From Bilabrum cf. latius (Eukaryota; Bigyra: Bicosoecida; Bigyra; Bicosoecida), in assembly GCA_965178125.1 (NCBI GenBank), contig OZ237749.1:1054001-1118000 (forward strand): a DNA stretch of 64,000 nt, given 5' to 3'. The notes beneath the pieces were generated by a model, which did no database searches, was not told where the DNA came from, and worked only from the letters and a program-made list of their open reading frames with translations. Below, one piece after another: positions 62,253 to 64,000 of the stretch (the stretch's first letter is position 1; every line of letters starts with the position of its first letter). The position numbers and the translations under genes are program-made.

Positions 62253-64000
62253 TCACAGGGCTGTTTCGTGCACCACCTTGATGGAATCGATCTGCTTGCT
62301 TCGCTCCTGCTCAGCTCCCCGCAGCAGAGGCCCCTCCCGCACCACCACGAGCTACACCGCCGAGTGCCTGAGCCCCGGCAGCCTCCTCTTGACCAGCGAG
62401 TGCCAGGGGGGCCCGTCATGAGCGAGGCACCTCTGCATGTCCCGGTGCGACCGCATCGGGTCCAGGAGCAGCAGGAGAGCCTCCAGATCAGGGCCAGGGC
62501 CAGAGCCAGAACCACCGCTGGAGCCTCGGGCGCTCCGCTTCCCAGCATGCGGGGCGGGGTGCGAACAGTCGCGGATTCCAACTGGATCTGTCAGGGACCC
62601 AGTTCCAGCAGACGGGGCATGAGTAGGTGCAGATGCAGGGGCAGACGGTCGGGCTGCCGAATCCAGATCACTCGGTGGGACTGCCCCCCTTCCCGCCCAC
62701 TTGTCCAGCGTGCTGGCGCTTGGACGAGGCACACGAAGAGACTAGCCAGGGCCGGGTCCACTGCCTGCTCCATCCCGTGCCCCCGCCCCTGACCCCACGC
62801 TACCGGGTCGGATGATGCACGGCGTGTTGCTCGTCAGTCGCCGCAGGGCACGAAGCGATCCCGAGCCCTTGAGGCGGCAGCGCGCCTGCACCCCGATTGC
62901 GGTGCGGCTGTGGCCATCGTGCTGCAAGTACACCGGGAGCGTCCTCTGCTGCTGCAGAACAGGGCCGGCATGGGCAAGCCCCACTGGCACAGGCGCCTCC
63001 AGCTGGCTGGCAGGCACGCTCTCCAGCACTTCGACCTCGCTATCGCTATCGCTATCGCTGCTGCTACTAATGCTGCCCACTTGGCCTGCCTTAGAATCAT
63101 CCAATGATCCGTCTTCGGCATCACTCGTCACATCCACCACTGGCACATGAGCGCGACTGGACGTCGGACTGCCGCTGGATGCCACCCTCGGGGAACACAG
63201 ATCGATCACGACTCCCCTGCTCTCCTCGTCCGCTGGGACCTCCCCTGGCCTAGACCTACCGCTCTCTGCACCGGCCGAGGCACCATCTGTTCCCCGGACT
63301 ATTTTCTCCCCATAACCACGGTCCCTACCACTGCTGCTGCCAGTGGCATGGCACCGCCACCCGCCAAAGTACCCCCAGAGCAGGTCGAGCAAGTGCTCCA
63401 TCGGGTCCCTCGCAGGGCTCGCCCTCCCGCGAGCCATCCCCCCACCGGCCCCCTTCACCTTCATCTTCATCTTCGCTGGCCGCGCCCTTCCGAACCCTCT
63501 GAGCTGCCGTAGCCCCTCCTTCCAGTCCACCAGCTCAGCGCCTGCCTTCCTCGCGCCTGCGATGCTGTACCCCCCACTCGCACTGGCACCGGGTGAGGAA
63601 GAGGAGGAGGAGGACGAGGAGGAGGAGGACGAAGAGGCTGAAGGTTCGGCTGCATGCACGTCCACCACCACCGCGTCGATCCTAAAGGACCGCAAGAGTG
63701 CTGCTACATCAGTAGCCCCGATCCATGCGGCGTGGCCCCGCTTGCCCCGCAAAGAGCCGCCGAAGTGCGAGGCGCCCTCTTTATCGTAGCCGAGCGACCA
63801 GGCTCGCTCAATCCAGCCCTGCAAGCCGAGCAAAGTTGGTACCCTGCCACTTCCATCAAAAAGGGTATTGCGGTACATAGGTTCTTGCATCATAGCAGAG
63901 CAGATGATCTGTACGTTTCTGTACCCGCAGGCCCACGCAGCTGACGATGCGTCGGACCTTTGAGTAAAGTGGCTGGTGCAAGGCTTTGCCAGCACGAAGG
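62253..64000 (-). CDS. ZUFSP/ZUP1-type deubiquitinase (peptidase C78), 5' end outside the window
   Basis: The minus-strand frame is open from the right edge to TGA at 62253-62255, with TAG as Gln at 62742 and 62352; at least 580 residues are visible. The catalytic Cys lies in WACGYRNVQIICSAMM (codon near 63,927-63,929), followed by LQGWIERAWSLGYD, HFGGSLRGKRG and WIGATDVAALLRSF, all C78 landmarks. The catalytic His region LQHDGHSRTAIGVQ lies near 62,910, and the domain ends LLLDPMRSHRDMQRCL and LRHSAV-Q-LVVVREGPL, where TAG sits at a Gln conserved in ZUFSP (YQIV). ZUFSP cleaves K63-linked ubiquitin chains and works in genome maintenance. A poly-Ser stretch (about 63,600-63,640) and a Ser/Asp-rich region are inserted between Cys and His. 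N-terminal zinc fingers, if any, lie outside. Confidence 0.88.
63030..63062 (-). repeat. Ser/Asp-coding hexanucleotide repeat in the C78 protease
   Basis: The plus strand repeats CGCTAT (CTATCGCTATCGCTATCG), which encodes SDSDSDS on the minus strand in an acidic linker inside the catalytic domain. The same amino-acid pattern occurs in the TUTase tail. Confidence 0.75.
63598..63642 (-). repeat. GAGGAGGAC-type trinucleotide run coding poly-Ser
   Basis: GAGGAGGACGAGG repeats on the plus strand encode about 14 consecutive Ser on the minus strand. Equivalent runs occur in the HECT gene (35,402-35,442) and the TUTase (38,918-38,940 and 39,158-39,190), always on the coding strand as TCC/TCG. Confidence 0.85.

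Overview
The window is nuclear DNA of a GC-rich eukaryote. It carries spliced genes (beta-tubulin, an STK32/YANK-type kinase, an RMND1-type protein, an acyl-CoA-binding protein), mitochondrial targeting sequences and very large low-complexity proteins. Its central property is a non-standard genetic code. Almost every real gene is a long single reading frame broken only by TAG, and TAG falls where the protein families require glutamine. Duplicated genes in the window swap CAG and TAG at the same codon. TAG is therefore read as Gln, TGA is the normal stop, and TAA is a rare stop. The beta-tubulin sequence and its acidic tail look most like stramenopiles/SAR, but that placement is an inference and the lineage is not fixed. 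All gene models below read TAG as Gln.

Layout. 0.7-8.8 kb and 13.4-21.4 kb: two tandem, near-identical copies (minus strand) of a secreted protein of about 2,680 residues, with bulb-type (mannose-binding) lectin repeats at both ends and an Ala/Lys-rich helical centre. They lie in a 12.6-kb-offset duplication that also carries a broken copy of the 3' end of the neighbouring HECT ligase gene. 22.9-36.5 kb: an apparently intronless gene for a giant HECT ubiquitin ligase (about 4,517 aa, minus). 36.7-39.9 kb: a TRF4/TUT-type nucleotidyltransferase (minus), divergent from a tail-anchored ACBD5-like acyl-CoA-binding protein (40.0-42.1 kb, plus). 42.8-45.5 kb: an unrecognised 910-aa protein with TAG-containing coding sequence. 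45.75-49.3 kb: two beta-tubulin genes in a head-to-head inverted repeat. 49.5-57.3 kb: an STK32/YANK-like kinase with a disordered tail of about 2,000 residues (minus), divergent from an RMND1/DUF155 mitochondrial protein (57.5-59.0 kb, plus). 59.3-60.1 kb: a mitochondrial-type rhomboid protease (minus). 60.1-62.1 kb: two paralogous modules of unknown function (plus). 62.25 kb to the right edge: a ZUFSP (C78) deubiquitinase (minus, 5' end outside the window).

Shared themes. Ubiquitin biology is represented by the HECT ligase and the K63-type C78 protease, and mitochondrial/peroxisomal membrane biology by RMND1, the rhomboid and ACBD5. Genes are packed as divergent or convergent pairs with 100-310 bp between them. 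The gene-poor stretches at 8.8-11.7 kb and 21.4-22.6 kb hold degenerate repeats, a G-tract region and HECT-gene debris. I saw no tRNA, rRNA, CRISPR or recognisable transposon.
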